DNA of 48,202 nucleotides from Anaeromyxobacter_A sp035538735 (GCA_035538735.1 DATLJU010000106.1:1-48202), one strand, 5' to 3'. Positions 14,445 through 24,441 are shown, numbered from the stretch's first letter. Numbers and translations are program-made. Notes: generated from the sequence alone by a model not told the origin.

Positions 14445-16151
14445 GTGGCAGAGCCCGCTCGCGCCGCGCAGCCGGACTTCAAGCCCCACCTGTTCGGCAA
14501 GTTCTTCGTCCTCCAGCGGCTCGCCGTGGGGGGGATGGCCGAGATCTACCGCGCCAAGATCCTGGGCGCGGGCGGCTTCGAGAAGGAGCTCGCGCTGAAG
14601 CGCGTCCTCGCCCCGCGGGCGCGGGACAAGGCCTTCGTGAAGATGCTGGTGAACGAGGCGAAGCTGACCGCCCAGCTCACCCACTCCAACATCGCCCAGA
14701 TCCACGAGTGCGGCGCGGTGGACGGGGCCTACTTCATCGCGATGGAGCTGGTCTACGGCGTCTCCATGAAGGAGATGATGGCCAACTTCGCGCGGGCCGG
14801 GGTCAACCTCACGCCCGAGCAGGCCATCTTCGTCGTGCTGCAGCTCCTGCACGGCCTCGACTACGCCCACCGGAAGACCGGCGCGGACGGCGAGCCGCTG
14901 CACGTCGTCCACTGCGACGTCTCGCCCGACAACGCGCTCGTCTCGTGGGAAGGCGAGGTGAAGCTGCTCGACTTCGGCATCGCGCGCGCCGCGGCGGCCG
15001 GCCTCTCCAACTACAAGGAGGGGATGCTGATGGGGAAGCTCGGGTACGTCGCGCCCGAGCAGGCCTCGATCGAGAAGACGTGGGACCACCGGGTCGACGT
15101 CTTCGCGGCGGGGATCATCCTCTACGAGCTGCTCACGAAGCAGAAGCCGTTCCCGCGCGCGATCGACGTGGAGTCGCTCGTCGCCTCGCGCAAGGCGCGG
15201 GTCGCGCCGCCCTCCGCCCTCGACGAGAGCATCCCGAAGGAGCTCGACGCGATCGTGGCGAGGGCGCTCGCCTACGACCCGGAGGATCGCTACCCCAGCG
15301 CGCACGCCTTCGCCGACGCGCTCGTCGACGTGCTCTTCCCCACCCCGCAGAGCGCCGTGCAGCATCTGCTCGGCGAGCAGATGCGGCAGGTCTTCACCGA
15401 GCGCATCGCCAAGCAGCGCGCCGCCCGCGCCCACGACGCGCTCGTCATGAAGGTGCTGCAGCACGTCGTCGAGCAGCGCCGCACCGCGGGCGAGCCGGAG
15501 GTGCTACCGCTCGTCGCGACCGACGACGACCTCCTCGACCCCACCACCGTGGCGCAACCAGTCGCGACGCGCGCGCCCGCGGCGCGACCGACCCGTCCCG
15601 TGCGCCGCCTCGTCGGCCGGGGTCGCGCCGCGGCGCTGGCGCTCGTCACCGCGGCGCTCGCCGCCGCCGCCGCCTGGTCCGCCGCCGTGTGGCTCCGGCC
15701 GGGCGTGGTGGTGGTGACCTCCGACCCGCCGGGCGCCGAGGTCACGCTGGACGGCCGAGCGCTCGCCGGCGGCACGCCGGCGGTGGTGGAGGGCGTCCGG
15801 CCCACGGCTCCCGTGAGCGTGGTGGTCTCGGCCCCCGACCGCAGGAGCGCCACCTACACGCTCGAGCCGGCGCCGGGCCAGGCGGTGCGCCGGGTCCACG
15901 CCGAGCTCAAGGCGGCGTTCGGCACCCTCGTGGTGGAGAGCGCGCCGCCGGGGGCGCAGGTCCAGCTCGACGACCGCAGCGTCGGCGTGACGCCGCTCAC
16001 CCTCGAGCGCGTGCGCCTCGACGAGCGGCACCGGTTCGATCTGAGGCTCCCGGGCCACGAGCTCGACCAGTTCGTCGTGCTCCCGGAGAAGGACGGTCAG
16101 CGCTTCTTCCGCACGCTCACGCCGCAGCGGCGCGGGCGCGGCGCGCCGTGA
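14445..16151 (+). CDS. Membrane Ser/Thr protein kinase with two PEGA domains
   Basis: This 568-residue protein has a cytoplasmic kinase domain (about 17-300), a linker, one membrane helix (about 394-417) and two PEGA beta domains (about 421-490 and 497-565). The kinase has the glycine loop LAVGGMAEIYRA, Lys52 in LALKRV, DFG at 176-178 and APE at 203-205. The catalytic loop reads HCDVSPDN (156-163) instead of the usual HRD, making it a non-RD kinase. PEGA domains are common on myxobacterial kinases and are thought to bind outside ligands. The GTG at 14445 gives a kinase-ready N terminus; an upstream ATG at 14343 would overlap the divergent gene. It abuts the enoyl-CoA hydratase gene convergently. 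Confidence 0.9.
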   Translation: MAEPARAAQPDFKPHLFGKFFVLQRLAVGGMAEIYRAKILGAGGFEKELALKRVLAPRARDKAFVKMLVNEAKLTAQLTHSNIAQIHECGAVDGAYFIAMELVYGVSMKEMMANFARAGVNLTPEQAIFVVLQLLHGLDYAHRKTGADGEPLHVVHCDVSPDNALVSWEGEVKLLDFGIARAAAAGLSNYKEGMLMGKLGYVAPEQASIEKTWDHRVDVFAAGIILYELLTKQKPFPRAIDVESLVASRKARVAPPSALDESIPKELDAIVARALAYDPEDRYPSAHAFADALVDVLFPTPQSAVQHLLGEQMRQVFTERIAKQRAARAHDALVMKVLQHVVEQRRTAGEPEVLPLVATDDDLLDPTTVAQPVATRAPAARPTRPVRRLVGRGRAAALALVTAALAAAAAWSAAVWLRPGVVVVTSDPPGAEVTLDGRALAGGTPAVVEGVRPTAPVSVVVSAPDRRSATYTLEPAPGQAVRRVHAELKAAFGTLVVESAPPGAQVQLDDRSVGVTPLTLERVRLDERHRFDLRLPGHELDQFVVLPEKDGQRFFRTLTPQRRGRGAP

Positions 16152-16940
16152 TCAGCGCCCGCCGAACCGCGGCGGCCGCTTCTCCAGGAACGCCGCCCGC
16201 CCCTCGCGTACGTCGTCGCTCTCGAAGGCCCGCCGCCGGAGCTGCGCGATCTCCTCGCGCTCCTCGGCGGTGAAGCCGCGCTCCGCGGCCGCCTCGAGGA
16301 GGCGGAGGACCCGCTTCATGCCCTGCACGGCCAGCGGCGCGTTCCCGGCGATCTCGGCGGCGAGCGCGAGCGCCGCCCCCTCGGCCCGATCGGCCGGCAC
16401 GAGCCGGTCGACGAGCCCCATCGCGAGCGCCTCGTCGGCGTCCACTGGACGGCCCGTGAAGAAGAGCTCGCGGGCGCGCGCCGGGCCGACGAGGTGGAGG
16501 AAGCGGCGCAGGCCGGCCGGCGCGTAGACGACGCCCAGCTTCGCGGGCGGCATCCCGATCTGAACCCCCGGCCGCGCCACCCGCAGGTCGCAGGTGGCGG
16601 CGAGCTCCGCGCCGGCGCCGAAGGCCGCGCCGTTGAGGAAGGCGACGGTCGGACACGGCACCGCCTCGACGGCCTCCATGGCGCGCTCGACCGCGAGGTC
16701 GGGGCGATCGCCCTCCTGCGGTCCGGTGGGGATGGCGGCGATGTCGAACCCGGAGCAGAAGGCCTTGTCGCCGGCGCCGCGGAAGACGAGGCAGCGCACG
16801 CCGTCGCGCGCCGCCGCCGCGCACGCCTCCTCCAGCGCGGCGAGGCTCGCGAAGTCGACCGCGTTGCGCTTCGCCTGGTGGTCGAGGGTCAGGATTCGGA
16901 CCGGCCCGCGATCCTCGGCGCGCAGGAGGGCGTCGCTCAC
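16152..16940 (-). CDS. Enoyl-CoA hydratase/isomerase (crotonase family)
   Basis: This 262-residue crotonase-fold protein has the acyl-CoA binding loop KRNAVDFASL, the first oxyanion-hole region AFCSGFDIAAI, the second one AFGAGAELAATCDLRVA and a C-terminal F-L-E-K-R-P-P-R-F-G-G-R tail of the kind seen in many hydratases. The usual catalytic Glu region is replaced by MPPAKLGVVY, so hydratase versus isomerase or decarboxylase activity is uncertain. The GTG start overlaps the stop of a half biotinyl-domain gene. That pairing recalls leucine/isovalerate degradation clusters, where a methylglutaconyl-CoA hydratase neighbours a biotin carboxylase, but no carboxylase gene is present here. Confidence 0.85.
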   Translation of the reverse strand: MSDALLRAEDRGPVRILTLDHQAKRNAVDFASLAALEEACAAAARDGVRCLVFRGAGDKAFCSGFDIAAIPTGPQEGDRPDLAVERAMEAVEAVPCPTVAFLNGAAFGAGAELAATCDLRVARPGVQIGMPPAKLGVVYAPAGLRRFLHLVGPARARELFFTGRPVDADEALAMGLVDRLVPADRAEGAALALAAEIAGNAPLAVQGMKRVLRLLEAAAERGFTAEEREEIAQLRRRAFESDDVREGRAAFLEKRPPRFGGR

Positions 16941-17038
16941 TCGAGCACCACCAGGACGTCGCCCTCGCTCACCGCGTCGCCCGGCTTCTTCTCGATCTTG
17001 ACCACCGTGTCCGTGATGTGCGCCGCCAGGTCGGCCAT
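16937..17038 (-). CDS. 33-residue half biotinyl/lipoyl carrier domain, probably a remnant
   Basis: The ORF reads MADLAAHITDTVVKIEKKPG and ends ...AVSEGDVLVVLE. A full biotinyl carrier of this type is about 70 residues: one half repeat, the biotinylated ESMKM turn, then a second half repeat ending in a similar VLE. Here the ESMKM turn and one half are absent, so it cannot be biotinylated. A clear GGAGG site precedes the ATG, and the stop overlaps the hydratase GTG, so it is probably translated and couples the next gene. I infer deletion between the two internally similar half repeats. Confidence 0.6.
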   Translation of the reverse strand: MADLAAHITDTVVKIEKKPGDAVSEGDVLVVLE

Positions 17039-17138
17039 CGAGGCCCTCCGTTCACGCGAGGCTATCCGGCGCGCGGCGAAGCGGCAATGAAGTGGTTCGC
17101 GGACGAGGAGGTCGGAGCGCGAGATCGCACGAAAACAT

Positions 17139-17164
17139 GAAGGGTCCGCGAGCGCGGACCCTTC
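17139..17164. terminator. Perfect 11-bp GC hairpin
   Basis: GAAGGGTCCGC (17139-17149), loop GAGC, GCGGACCCTTC (17154-17164). On the minus strand it is followed by ATGTTTTC, a weak T-run, so it could attenuate or terminate minus-strand transcription before the half biotinyl gene. In the rest of the 375-bp gap (17039-17413) I see only the -10-like element at 17399. Confidence 0.45.
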
Positions 17165-17398
17165 GATGAGCGCGGAGTCAACCACCCGACCCCATCTGCC
17201 AGCGGGAAGCCGGCACGCTTGCTGTGACGATTAAGAACCTCGACTCCGGTGAAAGCAAGGGTCGGCCGGCCGGACGCCTCAACAGGGAGCGACCGCCGCG
17301 CGATCCTGTGCACCGATCCGGACGAAGGCGCGGCCTCGCGCGGCCGAGCAGCGCCGCCTGGCCCGCGGCGCGCAAGGGACGGCTTCCACTGTTTGGGG

Positions 17399-17404
17399 TA
17401 GGCT
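17399..17404 (+). promoter_or_regulatory. Predicted -10 element for the Tat-subunit/GMC operon
   Basis: TAGGCT ends 9 nt before the ATG at 17414, the same hexamer and the same distance as at bioH. A weak -35 (GGGACG) lies 17 bp upstream. No Shine-Dalgarno is visible. Confidence 0.45.
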
Positions 17405-17413
17405 CCCGCTCAC

Positions 17414-18007
17414 ATGTCCCGGCGTCGTCCCTCACCTCCGTCCCTCGCCCTTCCGGGCGAGCCGTACGGCCGGCGCAGCTTCCTCCGGCGCGGCCTCGTC
17501 GGCGCGGCGCTCCTCGCGCTCGGAGGCGGCGGGTGGCTCGCGACGCGCAAGACGCGGGTCGGCCCCAGCGCCGCAGGGCCGCTCAAGGTCCTCTCGCCGC
17601 AGGAGGCCGCGGTCCTGCTGGCGGTCGCGGACCGGCTCGTGCCCGAGCGGCAGGGCTTCCCCCGCCCGCGCGCGCTCGGGCTCGCGACGGGAATGGACGC
17701 GGTGGTGGCCATGGCGCACCCCGCCACGCAGCTGGAGCTGAAGCGGCTCGTGCGCCTGTTCGAGAGCGCCGCCGCGGGCCTCCTGCTCGACGCGCAGCCT
17801 AGGCTCTTCACCGAGTCCACGCCGGCCCAGCAGGACCAGCGGCTCCGGGCGTGGCAGACGAGCCGCATCGCGCTCCGGCGCACGGGCTTTCACGCGCTGA
17901 AGCGCCTCGTCTACGCGAGCTACTACGCGTCCCCCGAGACGTGGAGCGCCGTCGGCTATCCGGGCCCACCCGTCGAGACCGGGGTCGCCGGCCGGCGCGC
18001 GAGGTGA
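17414..18007 (+). CDS. Tat-exported gluconate 2-dehydrogenase subunit 3-like protein
   Basis: This 197-residue protein carries a twin-arginine signal (GRRSFLRRGLVGAALLALGG, about 19-38). The mature part has the pattern L-S-P-x-E-A-A-V-L-L-A-V-A-D-R-L-V-P, typical of the small (gamma) subunit of membrane-bound gluconate or sorbitol dehydrogenases (DUF1569/PF13618 type). It lies 5 bp upstream of a GMC oxidoreductase that lacks its own signal. By analogy the small subunit would carry the folded flavoprotein through the Tat system. The third, cytochrome c subunit of classical enzymes is not nearby. Confidence 0.75.
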   Translation: MSRRRPSPPSLALPGEPYGRRSFLRRGLVGAALLALGGGGWLATRKTRVGPSAAGPLKVLSPQEAAVLLAVADRLVPERQGFPRPRALGLATGMDAVVAMAHPATQLELKRLVRLFESAAAGLLLDAQPRLFTESTPAQQDQRLRAWQTSRIALRRTGFHALKRLVYASYYASPETWSAVGYPGPPVETGVAGRRAR

Positions 18008-18012
18008 CCGAC

Positions 18013-19575
18013 ATGGCCGAACGCGACGCGGGCCGCATCTTCACCGGGCGGGAGGTGACGAGCGACCTCGACCTCACCGCCGACGTGTGCGTGGTCGGCT
18101 CCGGCGCCGGCGGTTCCGTCGTCGCGGCGCGGCTCGCCGACCGCGGCGCTCGCGTCGTCATCCTCGAGGAGGGCGGCTTCTACCCGCCGGGCTCGCTCCC
18201 GCTCTCGGAGGCTGCCGTCTACCCGCGCCTGTACCAGGAGGGCGGCGCGCGAGCGACCGCCGACCTCGCCATCACCGTCCTGCAGGGGCGGACCGTCGGC
18301 GGCGGGACCACCGTCAACTGGACCACCAGCTTCCGGACCCCCGACCGCGTCCTGGCGCACTGGCGCAGCGTCTACGGCCTCGACGCCCTCACGCCGGCGG
18401 CGCTCGCGCCTCACTTCGACGCGATCGAGAAGCGGCTCAACGTCCACGAGCAACCGGACGACGGCGTGAACCCGAACAACCGGGTGCTGCACGACGGGGC
18501 TGGGCGCCTCGGCTGGGAGGTGGCCCGCACCCGGCGCAACGTCGACGGCTGCCAGAACCTCGGCTACTGCGGCTTCGGCTGCCCGATCGGAGCCCGGCTC
18601 TCGGCCGACCAGACCTTCGTCAAGGACGCGCTGGCCCGCGGGGCGCGCCTACACGCCAACGCGCGCGCCGTGAAGCTCGTGCGCGAGAAGCGCCGCTTCA
18701 CGGAGGTGGTGGCGGAGGCGCTCGATCCCGCGACCGATCTCCCGACCGGGAGGACGATCCGGGTCCGGCCCAAGCTCGTGGTGCTCGCCGGCGGCGCCAT
18801 CAACACGCCGGCGCTCCTGCTCCGGAGCGGCATCGATCTCGCCGGCAAGGTGGGGACGCGCACCTTCCTGCACCCGGTGGCGGCCATGTTCGGCAAGCAC
18901 CCAGCGCCGATCGAGGGCTACTACGGCGCGCCGCAGTCGGTGGCGTCGCACCAGTTCGCCGACCGCGGCGCCGGCAAGGTGGGCTTCTTCCTCGAGGCGG
19001 CGCCCGTGCATCCCATGCTCGCCGCGACGGCGCTGGGCGGCTTCGGCGCCGAGCACGAGGAGCTGATGGCGGCCCTGCCGCACGCGTCGGCGCTCATCGC
19101 GCTCTCGATCGACGGCTTCCTGCCGAAAGAGGAGGGAGGGACGGTCTCCCTGCGCTCCGACGGCCGCGTCCGCCTCGACTATCCCGTCCGCCCCGAGATC
19201 TGGGAGGCGCTGCGCGAGGGCTGCAAGGCGCTGGCGCGGGTGCACCTGGCCGCGGGCGCCGAGGCGGTCTACTCGCTCCACGACGAGCCGGTCGAGATCC
19301 GCGGCGAGCTCGACATCCCGAAGCTCGACCGCGCGGCGTGGGAAGCGGGGCGGGTGCAGCTCTTCACCGCGCACCAGATGGGCGGGTGCCGGATGAGCCG
19401 AGACCCGGAGGACGCGGTCACGACGCCGGAGCTCCGGCTCGAGGCGCACGAGAACGCCTTCGTGGTCGACGGCTCGGTCCTGCCCACCTCCGTCGGCGTC
19501 AACCCCCAGATCACCATCTTCGCCCTGGCCCACTGGGCCTCCGACCACGTCGCGAGCGCGATCCGGCTCGGCTGA
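18013..19575 (+). CDS. GMC-family FAD oxidoreductase
   Basis: This 520-residue flavoprotein has the N-terminal dinucleotide motif VVGSGAGGSVVAARLAD (about 30-46), an LQGRTVGGGTTVNW segment and the C-terminal HQMGGCRMS motif with active-site His454. A Cys cluster C-x5-C-x3-C (Cys180, 186, 190) could ligate an iron-sulfur centre, as reported for some GMC dehydrogenases. It probably oxidises an alcohol or sugar alcohol in the periplasm with the preceding Tat subunit; the substrate is unknown. The ATG at 18013 follows the subunit stop by 5 bp and is preceded by a GAGGTGACC site. Confidence 0.87.
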   Translation: MAERDAGRIFTGREVTSDLDLTADVCVVGSGAGGSVVAARLADRGARVVILEEGGFYPPGSLPLSEAAVYPRLYQEGGARATADLAITVLQGRTVGGGTTVNWTTSFRTPDRVLAHWRSVYGLDALTPAALAPHFDAIEKRLNVHEQPDDGVNPNNRVLHDGAGRLGWEVARTRRNVDGCQNLGYCGFGCPIGARLSADQTFVKDALARGARLHANARAVKLVREKRRFTEVVAEALDPATDLPTGRTIRVRPKLVVLAGGAINTPALLLRSGIDLAGKVGTRTFLHPVAAMFGKHPAPIEGYYGAPQSVASHQFADRGAGKVGFFLEAAPVHPMLAATALGGFGAEHEELMAALPHASALIALSIDGFLPKEEGGTVSLRSDGRVRLDYPVRPEIWEALREGCKALARVHLAAGAEAVYSLHDEPVEIRGELDIPKLDRAAWEAGRVQLFTAHQMGGCRMSRDPEDAVTTPELRLEAHENAFVVDGSVLPTSVGVNPQITIFALAHWASDHVASAIRLG

Positions 19576-19659
19576 GCGCTCGACCCTCAACGACCCCGAG
19601 TCCGAGCCCGGACCACGCCGGGCGCGGGCACGGGCTCGTTCACGGGTTGGGGCCCCAGT

Positions 19660-19722
19660 CCAGCGCCGCCTCCGCCCCCGCCCCAGGCGGGACGGCGCGC
19701 GTTGCGCGCGCGGCGGCGCTGG
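19660..19722. repeat. Inverted repeat flanking the trehalose synthase promoter region
   Basis: CCAGCGCCGCC (19660-19670) is perfectly complementary to GGCGGCGCTGG (19712-19722). The right arm lies between the -35-like TTGCGC and the -10-like TACGTT of treS, so it could be an operator or a hairpin. The remaining bases of the 174-bp gap show nothing else. Confidence 0.45.
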
Positions 19723-19729
19723 CTACGTT
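19702..19729 (+). promoter_or_regulatory. Predicted treS promoter
   Basis: TTGCGC (19702-19707), 16-bp spacer, TACGTT (19724-19729). The leader would be about 14-20 nt with a TGGAG ribosome site 5 nt before the ATG. It is a moderate match only. Confidence 0.35.
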
Positions 19730-19749
19730 GAGCGTCGCGCTGGAGCGCC

Positions 19750-21420
<1,671 letters not shown>

Positions 21421-21427
21421 GCTCCGG

Positions 21428-22495
21428 TCACTCGTCGTCGGCCCGGCCGTGCGGCCCCACCTGGGCGAGGAGGGCGCGCGCCTCGGGGTAGTCGGCGCGG
21501 AGCTCGAGGGCGCGGCGGAGCGCCGCCTGCGCTCCGGCGCGATCACCGTGCCGCAGGCGCGCCATCGCCAGGTGATACTGGACGTGCGGCGCGGAGGGGG
21601 CGAGCTTCGCCGCGACCTCCAGCTCCCGCAAGGCGTCGGGGATCTCTCCCCGGGCGAGGTGCAGCTCCCCGAGGTTGTTGTGGGGCGCGGCCAGCTTCGG
21701 ATCGTGCGCGATGGCGGCGCGGTAGCTCGCGCGCGCTTCGTCGTCGCGCCCCTGCCGCGCCGCGGCCACGCCCAGGTTGTTCCAGGCGCGGGAGAACGAC
21801 GGCAACACCTTCACCGCGAGGCGAAACTGCCCCTCGACTTCGGGCCAGTCCACGGGCGCGCCCTCGGCCTTGGCGCGGTCCATCATCTCGAAGCCGCGGT
21901 TGTTGTAATAGTTCGCCAGAGCCTCGACGTCGTCGAGCACGCGGTACCACTGGATCGTGCCGAGCTGCGAGAAGTCGAGGCCGAAGTTCCCCGAGGGCGT
22001 CTTCACCATCGCCGAGACGTGGCCCTCGTTGACGGTGGTCCCGTCCTCCGCCCAACGGGTCGAGTGCACCCGGATCGACGCGTCGATGTAGTAGGCCTGC
22101 AGGCCAACCGCGCGCGCGAGGCCGATGAACACGGACGAGAGCGCGAGGCAGTTGCCCTCCGAGCGGCGCATCGTCTCCTCCGCGCCGGTCGTGACCGACG
22201 GCACGTAACGCAGGCCGAACTGCGCGGGGTCGACCATCGCCGCCGCCAGCCGCCGCACCTCCTCGGCGTCGGACGGGGCGTCGCGGACGATGGCGCGCGC
22301 CGCCGCCGCGTGCTCGGGGCTGATCTCGAACGGAACGACGACGTCGCCGGGCGGGGCCTCGGGGGCGCGCGCCCGCACCAGGTCGCGCAGCTCGTCGGGG
22401 CGGTAGGCGAGCTTGCCGGACGCGCGGCACCCGGCGCTGGCGGCCGCGGCGAGGGCCGTCAGCACGACCGCCAGGCCGAGGCCGCGACGCATCAT
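21428..22495 (-). CDS. Lipoprotein with transglutaminase-like and TPR domains
   Basis: This 355-residue protein has a lipoprotein signal (cleavage before Cys23 in ASAGC). A transglutaminase-like fold follows: Cys116 in EGNCLALSSVFIGLARAVGLQAYY, His159 in EGHVSAMV and Asp174 in GLDFSQ form the triad seen in protease-like members. Three or more TPR units occupy about 215-345 (AWNNLGVAAARQGRDDEARA and AAPHNNLGELHLARGE). It probably sits on the periplasmic face of a membrane. The substrate is unknown. It starts 4 bp after the stop of the upstream membrane protein, so the two are co-transcribed. Confidence 0.8.
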   Translation of the reverse strand: MMRRGLGLAVVLTALAAAASAGCRASGKLAYRPDELRDLVRARAPEAPPGDVVVPFEISPEHAAAARAIVRDAPSDAEEVRRLAAAMVDPAQFGLRYVPSVTTGAEETMRRSEGNCLALSSVFIGLARAVGLQAYYIDASIRVHSTRWAEDGTTVNEGHVSAMVKTPSGNFGLDFSQLGTIQWYRVLDDVEALANYYNNRGFEMMDRAKAEGAPVDWPEVEGQFRLAVKVLPSFSRAWNNLGVAAARQGRDDEARASYRAAIAHDPKLAAPHNNLGELHLARGEIPDALRELEVAAKLAPSAPHVQYHLAMARLRHGDRAGAQAALRRALELRADYPEARALLAQVGPHGRADDE

Positions 22496-22499
22496 CCCC

Positions 22500-23210
22500 T
22501 CACATGTGCTGCACCGGCCGCTCGCCGCCGTCCTCGGAGGGGCGCAGGTCCTCGTTGGCGCGTCCCTCCGCGGGGCGGCCGGTCGTGCGGGAGCCGAGCC
22601 CGACCGCGAGCGCCACCGCCAGCATCACGCCCGCGAAGACGATGACGAACGAGATGGTCAGGATCGCGCCCCCGATGCGGAGCTCCTGGAGCGCGAGCGC
22701 CAGAGTGAAGATCACCACCAGCCACTTCACGCCCAGGCTCACCAGGCGCGCGGAGCGGAGCTGCATGTTCACGGCGTTCACGAGCGTCGTGCGCTCGAGG
22801 AAGCGCGCCCCGGCGAGGCCGACCGCGAAGATGAGCCCCGCCGCGAGCAGGCTCGGGATGTAGTCGAGGACCCGCGCCGACAGCGCGTCGGTGACCGCCG
22901 TGCCGAGGACCCGCAGCCCGGCCAGGAATCCGACCAGCAGGACGAACCAGAAGCCCGCGTGCGCGGCGACCTCGGTGGGCGCGTTCTTGGGCATCCACTC
23001 CCCGGTGGCGGTGAGGCCCCACCGGTGCACGCGCCGGTCGAAGTCGATGCCGGCGAGGGACCGCCGCAGCGCGAACCGGATCAGGGACGCGATCACCAGC
23101 GCGAACGCGAGGACGAGCAGCATCGTGAGCACGCCCGGCAGGAAGCCCGCCGCGGCGAGCGCCACCCGGTGCAATCCCTCTTGGAACGCGAGCTCCACGT
23201 CGGTCCACAT
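22500..23210 (-). CDS. Mechanosensitive-channel-type (TM-helix repeat, CmpX-like) membrane protein
   Basis: This 236-residue protein has about five hydrophobic segments. It contains a Gly-rich helix pattern (conserved TM-helix repeat) around LAAGLIFAVGLAGARFLERT, found in small MscS-like or CmpX-type proteins. The soluble MscS beta domain is absent. The C-terminal tail is hydrophilic. It is likely to be a membrane channel or scaffold, possibly responsive to osmotic stress as its neighbours suggest. It shares an operon with the lipoprotein gene downstream and lies 19 bp after the glycosyltransferase stop. Confidence 0.65.
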   Translation of the reverse strand: MWTDVELAFQEGLHRVALAAAGFLPGVLTMLLVLAFALVIASLIRFALRRSLAGIDFDRRVHRWGLTATGEWMPKNAPTEVAAHAGFWFVLLVGFLAGLRVLGTAVTDALSARVLDYIPSLLAAGLIFAVGLAGARFLERTTLVNAVNMQLRSARLVSLGVKWLVVIFTLALALQELRIGGAILTISFVIVFAGVMLAVALAVGLGSRTTGRPAEGRANEDLRPSEDGGERPVQHM

Positions 23211-23229
23211 GGCGACTCCCCCCTTCTCT

Positions 23230-24441
23230 TCAGGGATTGAACCGGTCCGGCCAGCGCCAGCGCGAGATGAGGTACGGCTTCGCCGCCTCGAACGCCTGGC
23301 ACAGGCGCTCCACCCTCGGCTCCACCGCCGTCGCCGTCAGGCCCGACAGCTCCCGGACGAACCCCGCCGCCCAGCCGAGGTAGAGCGGCGTCATCGAGCG
23401 AAGCAGCAGCGCACGATCCAGGAGCGCGAGGTGGTAGCCCACCGCGAAGTCGTAGACGATACGCGCCCACAGCGGGTCGTCGATGCGAAAGCGCTCCTCG
23501 GGCTCCCCCGCGAGGCGCTTCAGCGCGAGCATCGTCTGCGGGGGCAGCACGCCGCCCCACACGCGCTGCAGCTCCTGGTGGCCGAGCTGGAACGCACCCA
23601 GCATGGGCGCGATCTGGGGCGGGCCCGGCTCGTCGGCCGGGAGGGTCGGTTCGCCGTACGTCTTCACCGTCCGGGAACCCTTCGCGCGCTGCCACGAGGC
23701 GGCGTGCAGGCGCGCCTCGTGGAAGAGCAAGCCCACCACCTGCGCCAGCGACGCGGCCAGATCCGCGCCGGCGTCGCCCAGCCGCGGCGCGCGCGTGGCG
23801 AGGCAGGTCTGGCTGACCCGGAAGTCGCCCGCCAGCAGCGCGCAGACGAGCCAGACGCGCTCGCCGGCATGCGCCGGATCGGCGTGCCACGCCTCGCCGA
23901 GGAGGTGGCCCACCGCCCGGCGCGAGACGGCCAGCTCGTTCCCGAGCGGCTGGCGCAGCCGCCGGCCGAAGAGGGCGCGGGTGAGCGGGTAGACGAGGCC
24001 CGTCGCGAACACGCCCTCGTACCGCTGGATCGCGTAGCACGGCGCGGTGAGGTCGTACCCGTCGTCGAGGATCGGGCCGAGGAGATGGCGGGCACCGCCG
24101 TTGGGCCCCTCCTCGCCGTCCGCTGCGACGAGCGCGGCGGCCGTGGCCTCGAACGCCTCGGCAGCCCTCAGGGTGGCCTCGAGCGCGCTCTGGCCGGGAT
24201 GGCTCCAGGGCAGCAGCGGCACCTCCGGCGGCGGCGGGCGCGGATCGAGCGGCACGGCCGCGACGCGCTCGGCGCTCTCCGACAGCAGCAGGACCACCGC
24301 CTGTCGCCCCGGGTACGAGACGCCCAGCTGGTGTCCGATGCGGTGCACCGTGCGGATCGCGTCGCCCGCGTCGAAGGCCGGTCCGCCGTGGACCGCGACG
24401 ACGATCTCGGCGCGCCGGGGCTCGGTGAGGCCCGGGGCCAT
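23230..24441 (-). CDS. Glycosyltransferase related to glucosylglycerate/mannosylglycerate synthases
   Basis: This 403-residue GT-A type protein starts MAPGLTEPRRAEIVVAVHGG. Two segments recall bacterial glucosylglycerate synthase-like enzymes: a Gly-Pro-x-L...GYDLTAPCY stretch where the metal-binding acid would lie, and GLVYPLTRALFGRRLRQPLG, matching the 'YPLTRALYGxRxRQPIGG' signature I associate with this group. The C-terminal half is helical, with many Trp and Arg. The ATG at 24441 is chosen because upstream in-frame codons run into the trpB promoter and lack family character. A role in compatible-solute synthesis is inferred. Confidence 0.6.
   Translation of the reverse strand: MAPGLTEPRRAEIVVAVHGGPAFDAGDAIRTVHRIGHQLGVSYPGRQAVVLLLSESAERVAAVPLDPRPPPPEVPLLPWSHPGQSALEATLRAAEAFEATAAALVAADGEEGPNGGARHLLGPILDDGYDLTAPCYAIQRYEGVFATGLVYPLTRALFGRRLRQPLGNELAVSRRAVGHLLGEAWHADPAHAGERVWLVCALLAGDFRVSQTCLATRAPRLGDAGADLAASLAQVVGLLFHEARLHAASWQRAKGSRTVKTYGEPTLPADEPGPPQIAPMLGAFQLGHQELQRVWGGVLPPQTMLALKRLAGEPEERFRIDDPLWARIVYDFAVGYHLALLDRALLLRSMTPLYLGWAAGFVRELSGLTATAVEPRVERLCQAFEAAKPYLISRWRWPDRFNP

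Noticed and set aside
11642..16273. Very long open frame on the plus strand across bioC, the GT39 gene and the kinase, and a similar one on the minus strand (11787-15464)
   Set aside because: Composition is Arg/Ala/Gly/Pro-rich without domains, and they are out of frame with clear genes; GC-rich DNA leaves such shadow frames open.
17220..17330. Possible riboswitch upstream of the Tat-subunit gene (GGTGAAAGCAAGG and similar short motifs)
   Set aside because: The conserved cores of cobalamin, c-di-GMP, glycine, TPP and SAM riboswitches are not present.
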